Shown: piece by piece, positions 1-7,952 of the stretch | Layout of the letters: every line of letters begins with the position of its first letter | How positions within the stretch are numbered: position 1 is the first letter of the stretch | DNA from: Lachnospiraceae bacterium | Lineage (GTDB): Bacteria > Bacillota > Clostridia > Lachnospirales > Lachnospiraceae | Assembly: GCA_029338875.1 (NCBI GenBank) | Contig: JAQYBF010000027.1 | Location: forward strand, 1 to 45,581 | Direction of reading: 5' to 3' | Length of the DNA: 45,581 nt | Made by a program: the position numbers and the translations under genes | Notes under the pieces: model-generated | The model's database searches: none | What the model was told of the DNA's origin: nothing | Seen by the model: only the letters and a program-made list of their open reading frames with translations

Positions 1-293
1 AGCCTGAGGAGGGTATTTTACTAACAATCATGAGATACTGCCATATAGAAAATATAAGAATCTGAAAGAATATTAGAATTGAAAAAGGAGTGCCTGGAGT
101 GAAAATATGTATCAGACAATGTCAGAAGACAAAGGGCCAGTCAATTCAAAGTTTACGGGCTTTGGACACGCAGGGGTAACCCTTGGCGCTAACGGTCTGG
201 AGCTGAAAATAAGCGAAGTATGGATATCCCTGATTTTTGAACTGGGATGCTCGGCTGCCGCTCTGGCATTTTCCTCCTATCTGCTGGAGAAAA
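1..293. other. Left edge region, no assigned gene
   Basis: No recognised gene lies here. A 77-codon plus-strand ORF (107-340) starts with ATG 17 bases after an AAGGAG-like stretch, and its middle (residues 40-60) is hydrophobic. Its last 47 bases run into the 3' end of the convergent transporter gene. I do not recognise the product, and it may be a chance frame or a remnant. No terminator hairpin for the converging transporter gene was seen. Confidence 0.2.
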
Positions 294-1652
294 TTAATCC
301 GGTACCTGTCCTGCCTTCTTATTTGCCTGCTCGACTTTGAGGTGGACGAGCACAAGCGTAATCAGAAAATTAAAGACCATCGGGAGCCAGAGATACATGA
401 CATGCAGCATACGGACTGTGGATGCGCTCTGCACAGCCGCGTTCTTTACATAGCCGCTTCCGGCCAGCATCCAGCCGGCGATGGCTGTTCCAAGACCGCT
501 GCCGACCTTCGTTCCAAATGATGTGCAGGAATACATTGTGCCGTCGACCCTTTTGCCCGTTGTGAGGCGCGTGTACTCAGAGGTTGTCGCGATCAGCGCA
601 TTCATATCTCCTTGGAGCGGACTCATGCCAAGCGCGGCGACTGCCGTGAACACGAGCATAAGCGGCACACTGCCGATATATCCCGCAATGACGACACCCA
701 GCCGCCCGGCTGTGCCGATCGTGTAGCCCGTGAGGTTCAGGCGATACATGCCATGAAATTTCTGCACAAGAGCCGGCGTAAGCACAAGGCCCGCAATCAT
801 CGGGATATTGATCGCCCACGAAAATGTGCCGAAAAGCTTCTCATTTCCGAGAACGTATTTCATGTAGTAGATCCCCATGCCGAGCGTCGCCGTATAGAGC
901 TGCATCAGGAGATAGACGCCGCAGATCATAAGAAAATATTTGTTGCGGACAAGGATTCGAAATGCATCGGCAAGACGATAGTTTTCCTCGCGCTTTATTT
1001 CCGTGCCGCCTGCCAGCTCTTCATCGGAGAGCTCATGTACGGAAAATACAGACAGCGTGTTGGCGATAACGCCGATCCCTGCGTAGACGATAGCAACGGT
1101 CCGCCAGGCAGCGGCTCCTCCGCCAAGCTTTGCCACCCAGCCGACAGTCAGGGCCTGAATCAGCATATTTGTCCCGAACGCGAACATGAACCGGATTGAG
1201 CCCATCTGAACGCGCTCCTCATTGTTTCTTGTGACAAGCGCAGTGAGCGCTGAGTACGCGATGTTGTTTGCAGTGTAAAATCCTGCATTTAGCAGTGTAT
1301 ATGCGATAAAAAACCAGATATATTGGGCCAGTTTTCCCATGCTGGCCGGGACGCTGAATATCGCGATGAGACATACCGCGCATCCGAAGTAGCCATAGAA
1401 CATCCATGGTCTTGCTTTCCCCATCCGGCTCTTTGTCTTGTCAATCATCGCACCGAAGAAAATGTCACTAATTCCGTCGAACACCTTGGACACCGCGATC
1501 AGTACGCCGACGATTCCTGCATTCAGACCGACCGTGTCGGTCAGGAAAATCATGACAAACGCCGCCAGAAGCGCATACACGACATTTCCTGCGATGTCAC
1601 CGCAACCATAGCCAGCCTTGTTGTACCATTTCAAGTATCTTTTTTCTTCCAT
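294..1652 (-). CDS. GPH-family sugar:cation symporter (MelB-like)
   Basis: A 452-residue polytopic membrane protein, probably importing a glycoside with Na+ or H+. The N-terminal stretch YLKWYNKAGYGCGDIAGN, the loop DKTKSRMGKARPW between early helices and about twelve hydrophobic segments are typical of the glycoside-pentoside-hexuronide:cation symporter family. An upstream ATG at 1667 is possible, but AGGA sits 8 bases before the ATG at 1652, so the shorter start is preferred. The gene is divergent from an AraC regulator, the usual arrangement for a sugar-induced transporter. No glycosidase is adjacent within the window, so the substrate is unknown. Family assignment is firm; specificity is not. 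Confidence 0.9.
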   Translation of the reverse strand: MEEKRYLKWYNKAGYGCGDIAGNVVYALLAAFVMIFLTDTVGLNAGIVGVLIAVSKVFDGISDIFFGAMIDKTKSRMGKARPWMFYGYFGCAVCLIAIFSVPASMGKLAQYIWFFIAYTLLNAGFYTANNIAYSALTALVTRNNEERVQMGSIRFMFAFGTNMLIQALTVGWVAKLGGGAAAWRTVAIVYAGIGVIANTLSVFSVHELSDEELAGGTEIKREENYRLADAFRILVRNKYFLMICGVYLLMQLYTATLGMGIYYMKYVLGNEKLFGTFSWAINIPMIAGLVLTPALVQKFHGMYRLNLTGYTIGTAGRLGVVIAGYIGSVPLMLVFTAVAALGMSPLQGDMNALIATTSEYTRLTTGKRVDGTMYSCTSFGTKVGSGLGTAIAGWMLAGSGYVKNAAVQSASTVRMLHVMYLWLPMVFNFLITLVLVHLKVEQANKKAGQVPD

Positions 1653-1689
1653 GATCCGTTTCCTCATATGAACTTTTTATCTCTTGACA

Positions 1690-1706
1690 GAAGTGCCACG
1701 CACTTC
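1690..1706. promoter_or_regulatory. Perfect 17-bp palindrome, operator candidate
   Basis: GAAGTGC and GCACTTC flank a CAC centre (7-bp arms, 3-bp spacer). It lies 38 bases before the transporter start, in the transporter/AraC intergenic region. It could be an operator for the AraC regulator or another repressor, or a small hairpin in the transporter leader. Confidence 0.4.
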
Positions 1707-1917
1707 TTTCAGGCCTGTTTTTACGGTTCTTATACTATCGTCTCAGAGAAAATTTGTACATAAAGGATACTGGACAGGATATGCATAAAATGATACGATT
1801 TTCCATGTATGAATTCCGTCCTCCGTGCGCGGGATGCGGAGTGCCTGCACGTCGGTACGTATACATCTGCGGAAGAAGGAAACAGGGGGAGTTTCATGCG
1901 GAGTGGAGGTTCGGCGT

Positions 1918-2802
1918 ATGTATCTGAACTCAGGATATCTGCACAATTCTGCCATTGACTTCAAGGATAAGAGCCGCCCGCTGATTGTCGGCAGCTGCGG
2001 CACCTATCGCCTGAAGACGCGCCCGAGGCTTCCGACCTACCGTCCGCGCGGCCGCGTCGACTACCAGATCATTTATATCAGCTCCGGGAAGGCATATTTT
2101 CATTTCGGAAATACAGAAAATGAGACGATCGTCACGGCTGGCAATATGGTGCTCTATCGCCCGAAGGAGTTTCAGAAGTACGAATATTACGGCGCGGACA
2201 AAACAGAGGTCTACTGGGTTCATTTTACAGGAGGAAATGTCAAAAATATCCTGCGTGCGTACGGCATATCCGACGATATGCGGGTGTTTTATGTCGGAAC
2301 CTCTCTAGTGTATGCTTCTCTATTCAAGAGCATGATCGAGGAACTGCAGCGGTGCCAGGATAACTATGAGGAAATGCTGACAATTTTGCTGCGGGAACTT
2401 CTCATTACCGTACACAGGGAACTGAAAAAGGAGCGGCGCCGTTCAGATCCGTATCTCGACCATGAGATGAACCTCGCGGTCCGGTACTTCGGCGAACACT
2501 ACAGCAGCAATATCAGCGTGGAAGATTATGCGAGATCGCGCGGCATGAGCATCAGCTGGTTCATCCGCAATTTCAGAAAATATACAGGCACGACGCCGAT
2601 GCAGTACATCCAGTCCGCCCGCATGACCAATGCACAGATGCTCCTCGAGACGACGCAGTACCCCGTATCTGAAATTGCACGCATCGTCGGCTATGATAAT
2701 CCGCTGTACTTCAGCCGGCTGTTTCACCGGCAGCGGGGACTCTCTCCGTCTGCATTCAGAAAACAGATTTTGAAACGGACTGATGGTACAGCAGGAAACT
2801 AA
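1918..2802 (+). CDS. AraC family transcriptional regulator
   Basis: A 294-residue regulator: an N-terminal cupin-like AraC ligand domain (about residues 25-150) and a C-terminal double helix-turn-helix (about 190-290, with SVEDYARSRGMSISWFIRNF and the second-helix segment VSEIARIVGYDNPLYFSRLF). The frame is open back to 1825, but GGAGG 8 bases before ATG 1918 and the start of family-like sequence at MYLNSGYL favour 1918. It is divergent from the GPH symporter at 294-1652 and probably controls it in response to the imported sugar. The regulator class is clear; the ligand is unknown. Confidence 0.9.
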   Translation: MYLNSGYLHNSAIDFKDKSRPLIVGSCGTYRLKTRPRLPTYRPRGRVDYQIIYISSGKAYFHFGNTENETIVTAGNMVLYRPKEFQKYEYYGADKTEVYWVHFTGGNVKNILRAYGISDDMRVFYVGTSLVYASLFKSMIEELQRCQDNYEEMLTILLRELLITVHRELKKERRRSDPYLDHEMNLAVRYFGEHYSSNISVEDYARSRGMSISWFIRNFRKYTGTTPMQYIQSARMTNAQMLLETTQYPVSEIARIVGYDNPLYFSRLFHRQRGLSPSAFRKQILKRTDGTAGN

Positions 2803-2925
2803 CGCATTGCAAGCGTCAGTGTAGTATACGTGTGCTGTAAATTCAATAATTCAAAAGAGCCAAAGGCACAGCCTTCAAGTATAATGAGAATCACGACATT
2901 CAACATAGTACCGAAAGGAGAACCA

Positions 2926-3112
2926 ATGGCTCAACTCAATATTACGCTGGATCAGGACGAAATTCTGCAGAGTCAGTTTCACTTTTCAAAGAACATCGCT
3001 GATAAAGCACCGAAGGAGATGCAGGCGGGGCTCCGAGCGGAATTGCAGGAAATGTTCAACTGCAAGAAAAGCGAGGATGCCAGGAAAAAGCGGGACCAGG
3101 TAATCCTCGAGT
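2926..3112 (+). pseudogene. IS256-family (Mutator type) transposase remnant
   Basis: ATG 2926 has AGGAG 5 bases upstream. The first fifteen residues (MAQLNITLDQDEILQ) match the start of IS256-type transposases. The sequence then jumps to a stretch normally found in the C-terminal third of the same protein (FSKNIADKAPKEMQAGLRAE through KKRDQVI). The middle, including the DDE catalytic core, is missing. After about position 3112 the frame enters unrelated IS3 sequence. It is non-functional. Family identification is from remembered sequence patterns, not a search. Confidence 0.7.
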
Positions 3113-3421
3113 TATCCGGAATATCAGATGATCCTTCACAGCGATCAGGGATCGGTCTACGCCTCAAAGGCATTCAACGATCTTCTGCCTATGTATGTGA
3201 GCCGTTCGATGTTGCGTGCCGGGACACCTACAGACAACGCTGCAATGGAATCCATCAATGGTTGGATCAAAGCAGAGCTTTTTATGGAGTTCCATGTCAC
3301 TGGTGAAAAACCAGTAGAACAGGAAATCGACGAATATATCGTCTTTTTCAATGAACAAAGGCTTGCATACTCGCTCAATTACCTGACGCCGAAGCAGTAC
3401 AGAGAAACGCATGCTGCCTGA
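3113..3421 (+). pseudogene. IS3-family OrfB transposase, 3' remnant
   Basis: The frame opens before 3113 with no start of its own. It carries the C-terminal part of an IS150-like integrase core: HSDQGSVYAS, then TPTDNAAMESINGWIKAEL (with the last acidic catalytic residue), then EIDEYIVFFNEQR and LTPKQYRE. The first DDE aspartate and the whole N-terminal half are missing. It ends at the TGA at 3419-3421. It is joined to the IS256 remnant in a different frame, so the fusion cannot make a chimeric transposase. Confidence 0.75.
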
Positions 3422-3468
3422 TCTGCTCAAAGATCCGGAATCATAATTTCGTGTCCAAAATTTGTTGA

Positions 3469-3516
3469 CTACTGCAGTAGAACAACATTGTCCTTAATCT
3501 TTACTTCTTGTTTCAT
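3469..3516 (-). pseudogene. Truncated gene start at the IS boundary
   Basis: On the minus strand ATG at 3516 is preceded by GAGAGG at 8 bases spacing and encodes MKQEVKIKDNVVLLQ before a stop that lies inside the presumed IS3 right end. The good ribosome site and charged N-terminus suggest the first codons of a real gene cut off by the insertion. The gene cannot be identified from fifteen codons, and chance is not excluded. Confidence 0.25.
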
Positions 3517-3549
3517 ATTCGGCACCTCTCAATCTATATTTCTGTATTT

Positions 3550-4412
3550 TCCTCTGCAGAACACCGTCTGGTCTTTGATATCAACGATTTTGACGAAACC
3601 TATCCCGGCCCCTGGGAATGGGATGTGGAACGGCTGGCCGCCAGTGTGGAAATCTGCGGACGATACCGGGGATTTTGGAAGAAAAACGCCGGAATGCGGT
3701 CTACAGGGCGTTGGAGAGCTATCATGACGCCATGGCGCGATTCTCCTCCAGGGGAACCATGGATGTCTGGTACAGCCATCTGGATGTAAACCAGCTTCTG
3801 GCAGACCATGCAGACAAAATTTCCGGATCCACGGAACGTATGATCAATAAGGTTGCAGCGGATGCGGCAACGAAGAACAGCTGGCGTGCCGTTCATAAAT
3901 GGACGGAAACCGTGGATGGGAAAAGCGTGATTCGAAGCATCCCTCCCATTCTTGTTCCCTATCGGGATCTGCCGGAGAAGCAGAGTCCGAAAAAACTGGA
4001 AAAATTCCTGAAAATCCTTATGACCGAATACCGTTTTTCTCTGCCGAGAGAAGTACGGAAGCTGATTGATCAGTACCGGCCGGTTGATATCGCACGGAAG
4101 GTTGTCGGAGTTGGGAGCGTTGGTATGCGCTCTTATATTATGGTTCTGGAGGGAACTGCTGCGGATGATCCGCTGGTTCTTCAGTTCAAGGAGGCCGGAG
4201 ATTCTGTTCTTTCACCCTATGTCATTGTGAAAAACGGTGTCGCAAAAACCGGCGACCGTCATGCCATAGCCGGATATCTTGGGAAAAGCCGGAAATTCGA
4301 GGAGGCAGTGACAGAATTTGCAAGCCATTATGCCGATCAGAATGAGGAAGATTACAGGACCTATGTAAAGTATTACAAGGAACAGCAGGAGAAGAGAGGA
4401 GAATCCAGATGA
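3550..4412 (+). pseudogene. DUF2252 family protein, truncated and frameshifted
   Basis: The DUF2252 hallmark RLVFDINDFDETYPGPWEWD is at 3565-3624 and continues as VERLAASVEICGRYRGF. The frame then breaks near 3670-3680 and resumes in another frame as EEKRRNAVYRALESYHDAMA through to the stop at 4410-4412. The N-terminal third that normally precedes this motif is absent; the IS3 remnant ends about 75 bases upstream, so truncation by that event is likely. Later segments (GVGSVGMRSYIMVLEG, GDRHAIAGYLG) are family-like. The family has a kinase-like fold and no well-established function. A short protein could start at internal ATGs but would lack the conserved core. Confidence 0.7.
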
Positions 4413-4526
4413 AAACAGGGTATGCTCAAACATACCGGTATCATGAAAAATCGTACTTGTCTGTATCTATTTGCGGTCGTATTATTGAACCAGGTAAATA
4501 AAATAACCATAAGGAGGTTTATAGCT

Positions 4527-4928
4527 ATGACGAATGTAGAAAAAGTGAATCAGTTTCTGGATGAAGCCAAGGTTTTTGATTTTCTGACAACCGATGGAGA
4601 TCAGCCTAAGGGAAGACCCTTCGGATTTCATCTACTGGACGGAGACAAACTGTATTTCGGCTGCGGAACTTTTAAGAATGTCTACAAGCAACTGACGGCA
4701 AATCCGAAAGTAGAGATTCTGGCTCTGCATGATAACGAGTTCCTTCGTTATGATGGAAGCGTTAAGATTGTTAAGGATGATGCACTTCTTGAGAAGGTTC
4801 GCGAAGCTATGCCGCAGATTATGGATCTTTATGATAAGAATGGCTGGGAAATGGGGCTTTTTTATCTGGAGAACGGTCATGCGGAAATCCGCGGAATGCT
4901 GGATTTGATTGAGGAATTTGATGTCTGA
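4527..4928 (+). CDS. Pyridoxamine 5'-phosphate oxidase-like flavoprotein
   Basis: A 133-residue single-domain protein of the FMN-binding split-barrel type. It shows the order expected for this family: an N-terminal helix, then TTDGDQPKGRPFGFHLLDGDKLYFGCG and a segment KQLTANPKVEILALH. The start at 4527 has AAGGAGG 9 bases upstream; the open frame extends further back without a comparable site. It overlaps the downstream HxlR gene by 8 bases, so the two are co-translated. Such proteins usually bind FMN or F420 and reduce small molecules; the substrate here is unknown. The HxlR partner suggests redox or electrophile induction. Confidence 0.85.
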   Translation: MTNVEKVNQFLDEAKVFDFLTTDGDQPKGRPFGFHLLDGDKLYFGCGTFKNVYKQLTANPKVEILALHDNEFLRYDGSVKIVKDDALLEKVREAMPQIMDLYDKNGWEMGLFYLENGHAEIRGMLDLIEEFDV

Positions 4929-5298
4929 GAAAGTTTATCTGGAAAATACGGATGATTCTTCTACAATGGAAGACCGCTTCGGAAAGTGCCCGTATGCTAC
5001 AGTACAGGAACTGATTTCTGGAAAGTGGGCGGTTTTGATTCTTTACTATCTCGAAGACGGGCCTGTGAGATTTAATGAACTTCAGCGCCTGATGCCGAAG
5101 ATGAGTCACGCGACCCTGTCTGTTCAGCTGAAAGCGCTGGTAAGTAAAGGAATCGTCAAAAGAACGGAAGATCCTGATGTTCCTCAGAAAGTAGAATATG
5201 CCCTGACGGACATAGGAGAGAAATTCAAACCGGTCCTTCAGGCAATTTCTGAATGGGGAAGGGAATACATCGAATATCTGAAAAAGAAAGGAGGCTGA
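4921..5298 (+). CDS. HxlR family winged-helix regulator
   Basis: A 125-residue protein. The conserved Cys in FGKCPYATVQELISGKWAV, the helix-turn-helix stretch RFNELQRLMPKMSHATLSVQ and the wing (GIVKRTEDPDVPQKVEYALT) define the HxlR family. The start ATG 4921 lies within the end of the flavoprotein gene, with GAGG 6 bases upstream. Many HxlR proteins use the N-terminal cysteine to sense thiol-reactive compounds, and they often sit beside the reductase they control. The overlap with the upstream flavoprotein supports that reading. A 29-codon ORF follows after 5 bases. Confidence 0.88.
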   Translation: MSEKVYLENTDDSSTMEDRFGKCPYATVQELISGKWAVLILYYLEDGPVRFNELQRLMPKMSHATLSVQLKALVSKGIVKRTEDPDVPQKVEYALTDIGEKFKPVLQAISEWGREYIEYLKKKGG

Positions 5299-5303
5299 TA
5301 GTT

Positions 5304-5393
5304 ATGCGTACACCGGTTATAGAGATCAGGTGTTCTCCATCGGCTGCAATACACTCTGCAGCATATTTACTATTTCCGGTTGCGGAAAAATAA
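5304..5393 (+). CDS. 29-residue ORF with strong ribosome site, possible truncated gene
   Basis: ATG 5304 follows the HxlR stop by 5 bases and has AAAGGAGG 9 bases upstream, a stronger site than those of its neighbours. It encodes MRTPVIEIRCSPSAAIHSAA plus nine more residues, then stops. There is no obvious membrane segment. It could be a true small protein of the HxlR operon, or the start of a longer gene whose remainder was lost. Product not recognised. Confidence 0.35.
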   Translation: MRTPVIEIRCSPSAAIHSAAYLLFPVAEK

Positions 5394-5407
5394 AAAATCA
5401 TTATAAT
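5380..5407 (+). promoter_or_regulatory. Possible sigma-70 promoter for the SPFH gene
   Basis: TTGCGG, a 16-base spacer and a perfect TATAAT. A second TATAAT is at 5449-5454 without a good -35. Either could start the transcript for the SPFH gene at 5579. Only motif matching supports this. Confidence 0.35.
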
Positions 5408-5500
5408 CCCTCTTCATTTTTTGTCCTTATCAGTCGTCAATTCATAGGTATAATTTTCCGCGATAACCTATGGATGAAATACTTGACGAGATGCTCTAAC

Positions 5501-5522
5501 TATGATATCAATATGATATCAA
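5501..5522. repeat. Two exact tandem copies of an 11-bp unit
   Basis: TATGATATCAA occurs twice with no gap, 57 bases before the SPFH start. Each unit contains the palindrome GATATC. The spacing of one helical turn would suit cooperative binding by a regulator on one face of the DNA. Confidence 0.6.
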
Positions 5523-5578
5523 ATAAATATCTATACTGCTTATTCCATGAAAGGAAAGGCGGAAAGGAGAGGTCTCAA

Positions 5579-6598
5579 ATGAAAGAGAAGGTTATTTCGA
5601 ATCGGAAAAATGGTATGCTGTTTCTGGTTTTATGGATTGCGCTATACACTGCAGCGGTAGTACTTATGATAGCTGGTATTGCCAGAGGCGGAGAGGACGC
5701 ACCGGAACTTCTCCTTTTCCTTCCGGGTACCATCTGGATCTGTATCGGATGGATCCCTTTTGCCGGACTGAAGATCCTTAAGCCGCAGGAAGCTTTGGTT
5801 CTGACCCTGTTCGGAAAATATATTGGTACACTGAAGGGAGAGGGCTTCTATTATGTCAATCCTTTTTGTCAGGCAGTAAATCCGGCAGCCAAAACTCATC
5901 TTGGTCAGAGCGGAGATGTGGATGACACAGATAAAAGCAAAAAATATTTTACTCAGCCTGCTGCCAGAGCAGAGAATGCGGTTTCCAAAAAGATTTCCCT
6001 GAAAGCAATGACCCTGAGCAATGCAAAGCAGAAGGTGAATGATGTGCTGGGAAATCCGGTTGAGATTTCTGTGGCAGTGATTTGGAGGGTCAAGGATACG
6101 GCAAAAGCTGTATTCAATGTAGATAATTACAAGGAGTATCTGTCTCTGCAGGCGGATGCAGCTGTACGCGATATTGTTAAAATTTATCCTTATGACGTAG
6201 CTCCCAATATCGATACTACGGGAGATGGAAAGGCTGATGACGGCAGCCTGCGCGGCTCAACGACAGTTGTAGCTGAACGAATTCGCGCGATGATTCAAAG
6301 CAAGGTTGAGGATGCAGGACTGGAAATTACCGAAGCCAGAATCACATATCTGGCCTATGCTCCGGAAATTGCCGCAGTGATGCTGCAGCGTCAGCAGGCA
6401 TCTGCAGTCATCGATGCCCGGAAGATGATCGTTGACGGCGCGGTCGGAATGGTGGAGATGGCTCTTGATAAACTCAGTGAGAACGGAGTCGTCGAGCTTG
6501 ATGAGGAGCGTAAGGCAGCCATGGTTTCAAATCTTCTGGTTGTACTCTGCGGAAACCGTGATGCACAGCCGGTTGTTAATTCAGGCAGCCTGTACTGA
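5579..6598 (+). CDS. SPFH (Band 7/prohibitin-like) membrane protein
   Basis: A 339-residue protein. Two membrane segments lie near the N-terminus (about residues 13-35 and 42-60), followed by ILKPQEALVLTLFGKYIGTL, the classic entry into an SPFH domain, and NPVEISVAVIWRVKDTAKAV and VEDAGLEITEARITYLAYAP later in it. The C-terminal part has an Ala/Glu-rich region with QRQQASAVIDARK. SPFH proteins form oligomeric membrane scaffolds. ATG 5579 is preceded by AGGAGAGG; the frame is open back to 5330 but without another good site. It is followed after 70 bases by a ribbon-helix-helix gene, probably in the same operon. Confidence 0.85.
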   Translation: MKEKVISNRKNGMLFLVLWIALYTAAVVLMIAGIARGGEDAPELLLFLPGTIWICIGWIPFAGLKILKPQEALVLTLFGKYIGTLKGEGFYYVNPFCQAVNPAAKTHLGQSGDVDDTDKSKKYFTQPAARAENAVSKKISLKAMTLSNAKQKVNDVLGNPVEISVAVIWRVKDTAKAVFNVDNYKEYLSLQADAAVRDIVKIYPYDVAPNIDTTGDGKADDGSLRGSTTVVAERIRAMIQSKVEDAGLEITEARITYLAYAPEIAAVMLQRQQASAVIDARKMIVDGAVGMVEMALDKLSENGVVELDEERKAAMVSNLLVVLCGNRDAQPVVNSGSLY

Positions 6599-6668
6599 TA
6601 TCCGGAACTGGCATGAGGGCAGTTATTTTTCTGTCTGTGAAATTTCTGATATATATTGAGGCAAGGTA

Positions 6669-6860
6669 ATGGCGAAAAAGCAGGTGCCGCTGCGGCTGAA
6701 TGAGAAACTTTATAATGCGATTGCTGCTTGGGCGGAAGATGATTTCCGGTCTGTGAACGGTCAGATCGAATATCTCCTGACAGAGTGCGTAAAACAGAGG
6801 AAAAAAGACGGAAAATATGTCTCGGAGCATCTGGACGAGCCGCCGAAGCTGGACATCTGA
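6669..6860 (+). CDS. Small Arc-like ribbon-helix-helix protein
   Basis: A 63-residue protein: MAKKQVPLRLNEKLYNAIAA gives a beta strand and first helix, and DDFRSVNGQIEYLLTECVKQ the second helix, the Arc/MetJ fold pattern. It lies 70 bases after the SPFH gene and just before a strong terminator, so it is the last gene of that operon. It may be an autoregulator of the SPFH gene. It could instead be an antitoxin-like protein without a toxin; no toxin is adjacent. Confidence 0.8.
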   Translation: MAKKQVPLRLNEKLYNAIAAWAEDDFRSVNGQIEYLLTECVKQRKKDGKYVSEHLDEPPKLDI

Positions 6861-6891
6861 CCGAGATCGTACGGCTGTGACTGTAATTATG

Positions 6892-6930
6892 CCTGGCTTT
6901 CAGCAATTTGCTGAAGGCCAGGTTGTTTTT
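6892..6930 (+). terminator. Rho-independent terminator after the SPFH/RHH operon
   Basis: A 14-bp stem (6892-6905 with 6909-6922, one G-T pair), an ATT loop and the tail TTGTTTTT. It is 31 bases after the ribbon-helix-helix stop. Confidence 0.9.
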
Positions 6931-7144
6931 ATAAAATAAAATCCACTTTTTCGGTAAGAAAATAGAGTCCTATTATGATAGAGTTTCATTGAAACGATGA
7001 AAGATATACATAATGGCCCCTAGCACTAATGTTGGAAAATTGGTTAGACAAGGGTGTCCAGTATAGGAAATACGGCATTTCTCGCTTTGTGTCGTGTTCA
7101 CTTATGCCCTGTGATTGTATTCTGGCACTGAAAGGAGGCCAAGG

Positions 7145-7828
7145 ATGGATCAGGTCAAAGTCGGTTCTTTTCTGAAGAAGCTGAGAAAAGAGAAAAATCT
7201 GACACAGGAAAGCCTGGCCGAACAGCTTCATGTATCAGGAAGGACCATCTCTCGTTGGGAGACCGGCACGAATATGCCGGACATCGGCATGCTGGTCGAG
7301 ATCGCTGATTTCTTTGATGTAAGCATACCGGAGATTATTAATGGAGAAAGGAAAAGCGAGAATATGAATCAGGAAACAAGAGAAACGGCAGCAGCGATGG
7401 CTGCATACAGTAAAAATGAAGTGAAGAACGGAAAGCAAATGATAACAGGAATTTTGCTCTCATTATTCGGCCTGTTTATCATAGTTTCAGCTCTTACAAT
7501 CTTCCCTAGTGAAAGCAGCTGGGGAAGCATTTATTCCATATTAGGAAGTATCTTTCTGCTGGTTGGTCTATATTTCCTCGTTCGAAAGCTGATTGTGAAG
7601 CGGATGATACGAATTTTATCAATGGTTGGATGTGTGCTGATACTCTTTGCTGTCTTTTCCGTATCGGATTTTGTTGCAGTGAAATATTTTCACCAGGTGC
7701 CGAGATTCCGTTATGAAACCACCTATAATTCCGGAAAGCCGGATCAGCTAGTGCATAAGACGATCTTTTTCACGGCAGTACAGAAGCATATAGGAAAAGA
7801 GAACGAGACCGTAGATATCGAAAAATGA
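7145..7828 (+). CDS. XRE-type helix-turn-helix protein with membrane domain
   Basis: A 227-residue protein. Residues 5-60 are a Cro/C1-type HTH (FLKKLRKEKNLTQESLAEQL, then VSGRTISRWETGTNMPDIGM). After a linker there are three predicted membrane helices (about 100-120, 130-150, 160-182) and a short outer tail. The start has AAGGAGG 6 bases upstream. It lies 124 bases before the two-component genes in the same direction. Membrane-tethered XRE proteins are common beside antimicrobial-response systems in Bacillota and may sense envelope stress. That role is inference here. A 6-bp dyad (TTTCAT...ATGAAA, 6984-7002) lies in its upstream region. Confidence 0.85.
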   Translation: MDQVKVGSFLKKLRKEKNLTQESLAEQLHVSGRTISRWETGTNMPDIGMLVEIADFFDVSIPEIINGERKSENMNQETRETAAAMAAYSKNEVKNGKQMITGILLSLFGLFIIVSALTIFPSESSWGSIYSILGSIFLLVGLYFLVRKLIVKRMIRILSMVGCVLILFAVFSVSDFVAVKYFHQVPRFRYETTYNSGKPDQLVHKTIFFTAVQKHIGKENETVDIEK

Positions 7829-7952
7829 AAGGAAGGGAGAAAAGTGTCAAACTCCCGTCATCTGGAATCATTCTCCGGTAAGAGTTATAATTCTTTAAAA
7901 GAAATCCGGTTCCAAAGGCAGAGAATCAGAATCTTTAGATTCAAGAGAGACC

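Larger units (their letters stand above)
2820..3476 (+). mobile_element. Composite remnant of two insertion sequences
   Basis: An internally deleted IS256-like transposase is joined directly to the 3' part of an IS3-like OrfB. Neither is complete. The right side (3451-3476) has GTGTCCAAAATTTGTTGAC and then ends in TGCA, which resembles an IS3/IS150-type terminus. A matching left inverted repeat was not found. The left boundary is uncertain; a small hairpin (AAGGC-ACA-GCCTT, 2863-2875) lies before the transposase start. Confidence 0.65.

Noticed and set aside
107-340. A confident 77-codon gene at the left edge
   Set aside because: The ribosome site is too far away, the family is unrecognised and the end overlaps a convergent gene; listed only as a region note.
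1684-1712. Rightward promoter with TTGACA at 1684-1689
   Set aside because: No -10 element occurs 16-18 bases downstream; the palindrome occupies the spacer.
3618-4412. A normal 264-residue gene starting at 3618
   Set aside because: The first twenty codons are out of frame relative to the conserved DUF2252 core seen just upstream, so the gene is broken.
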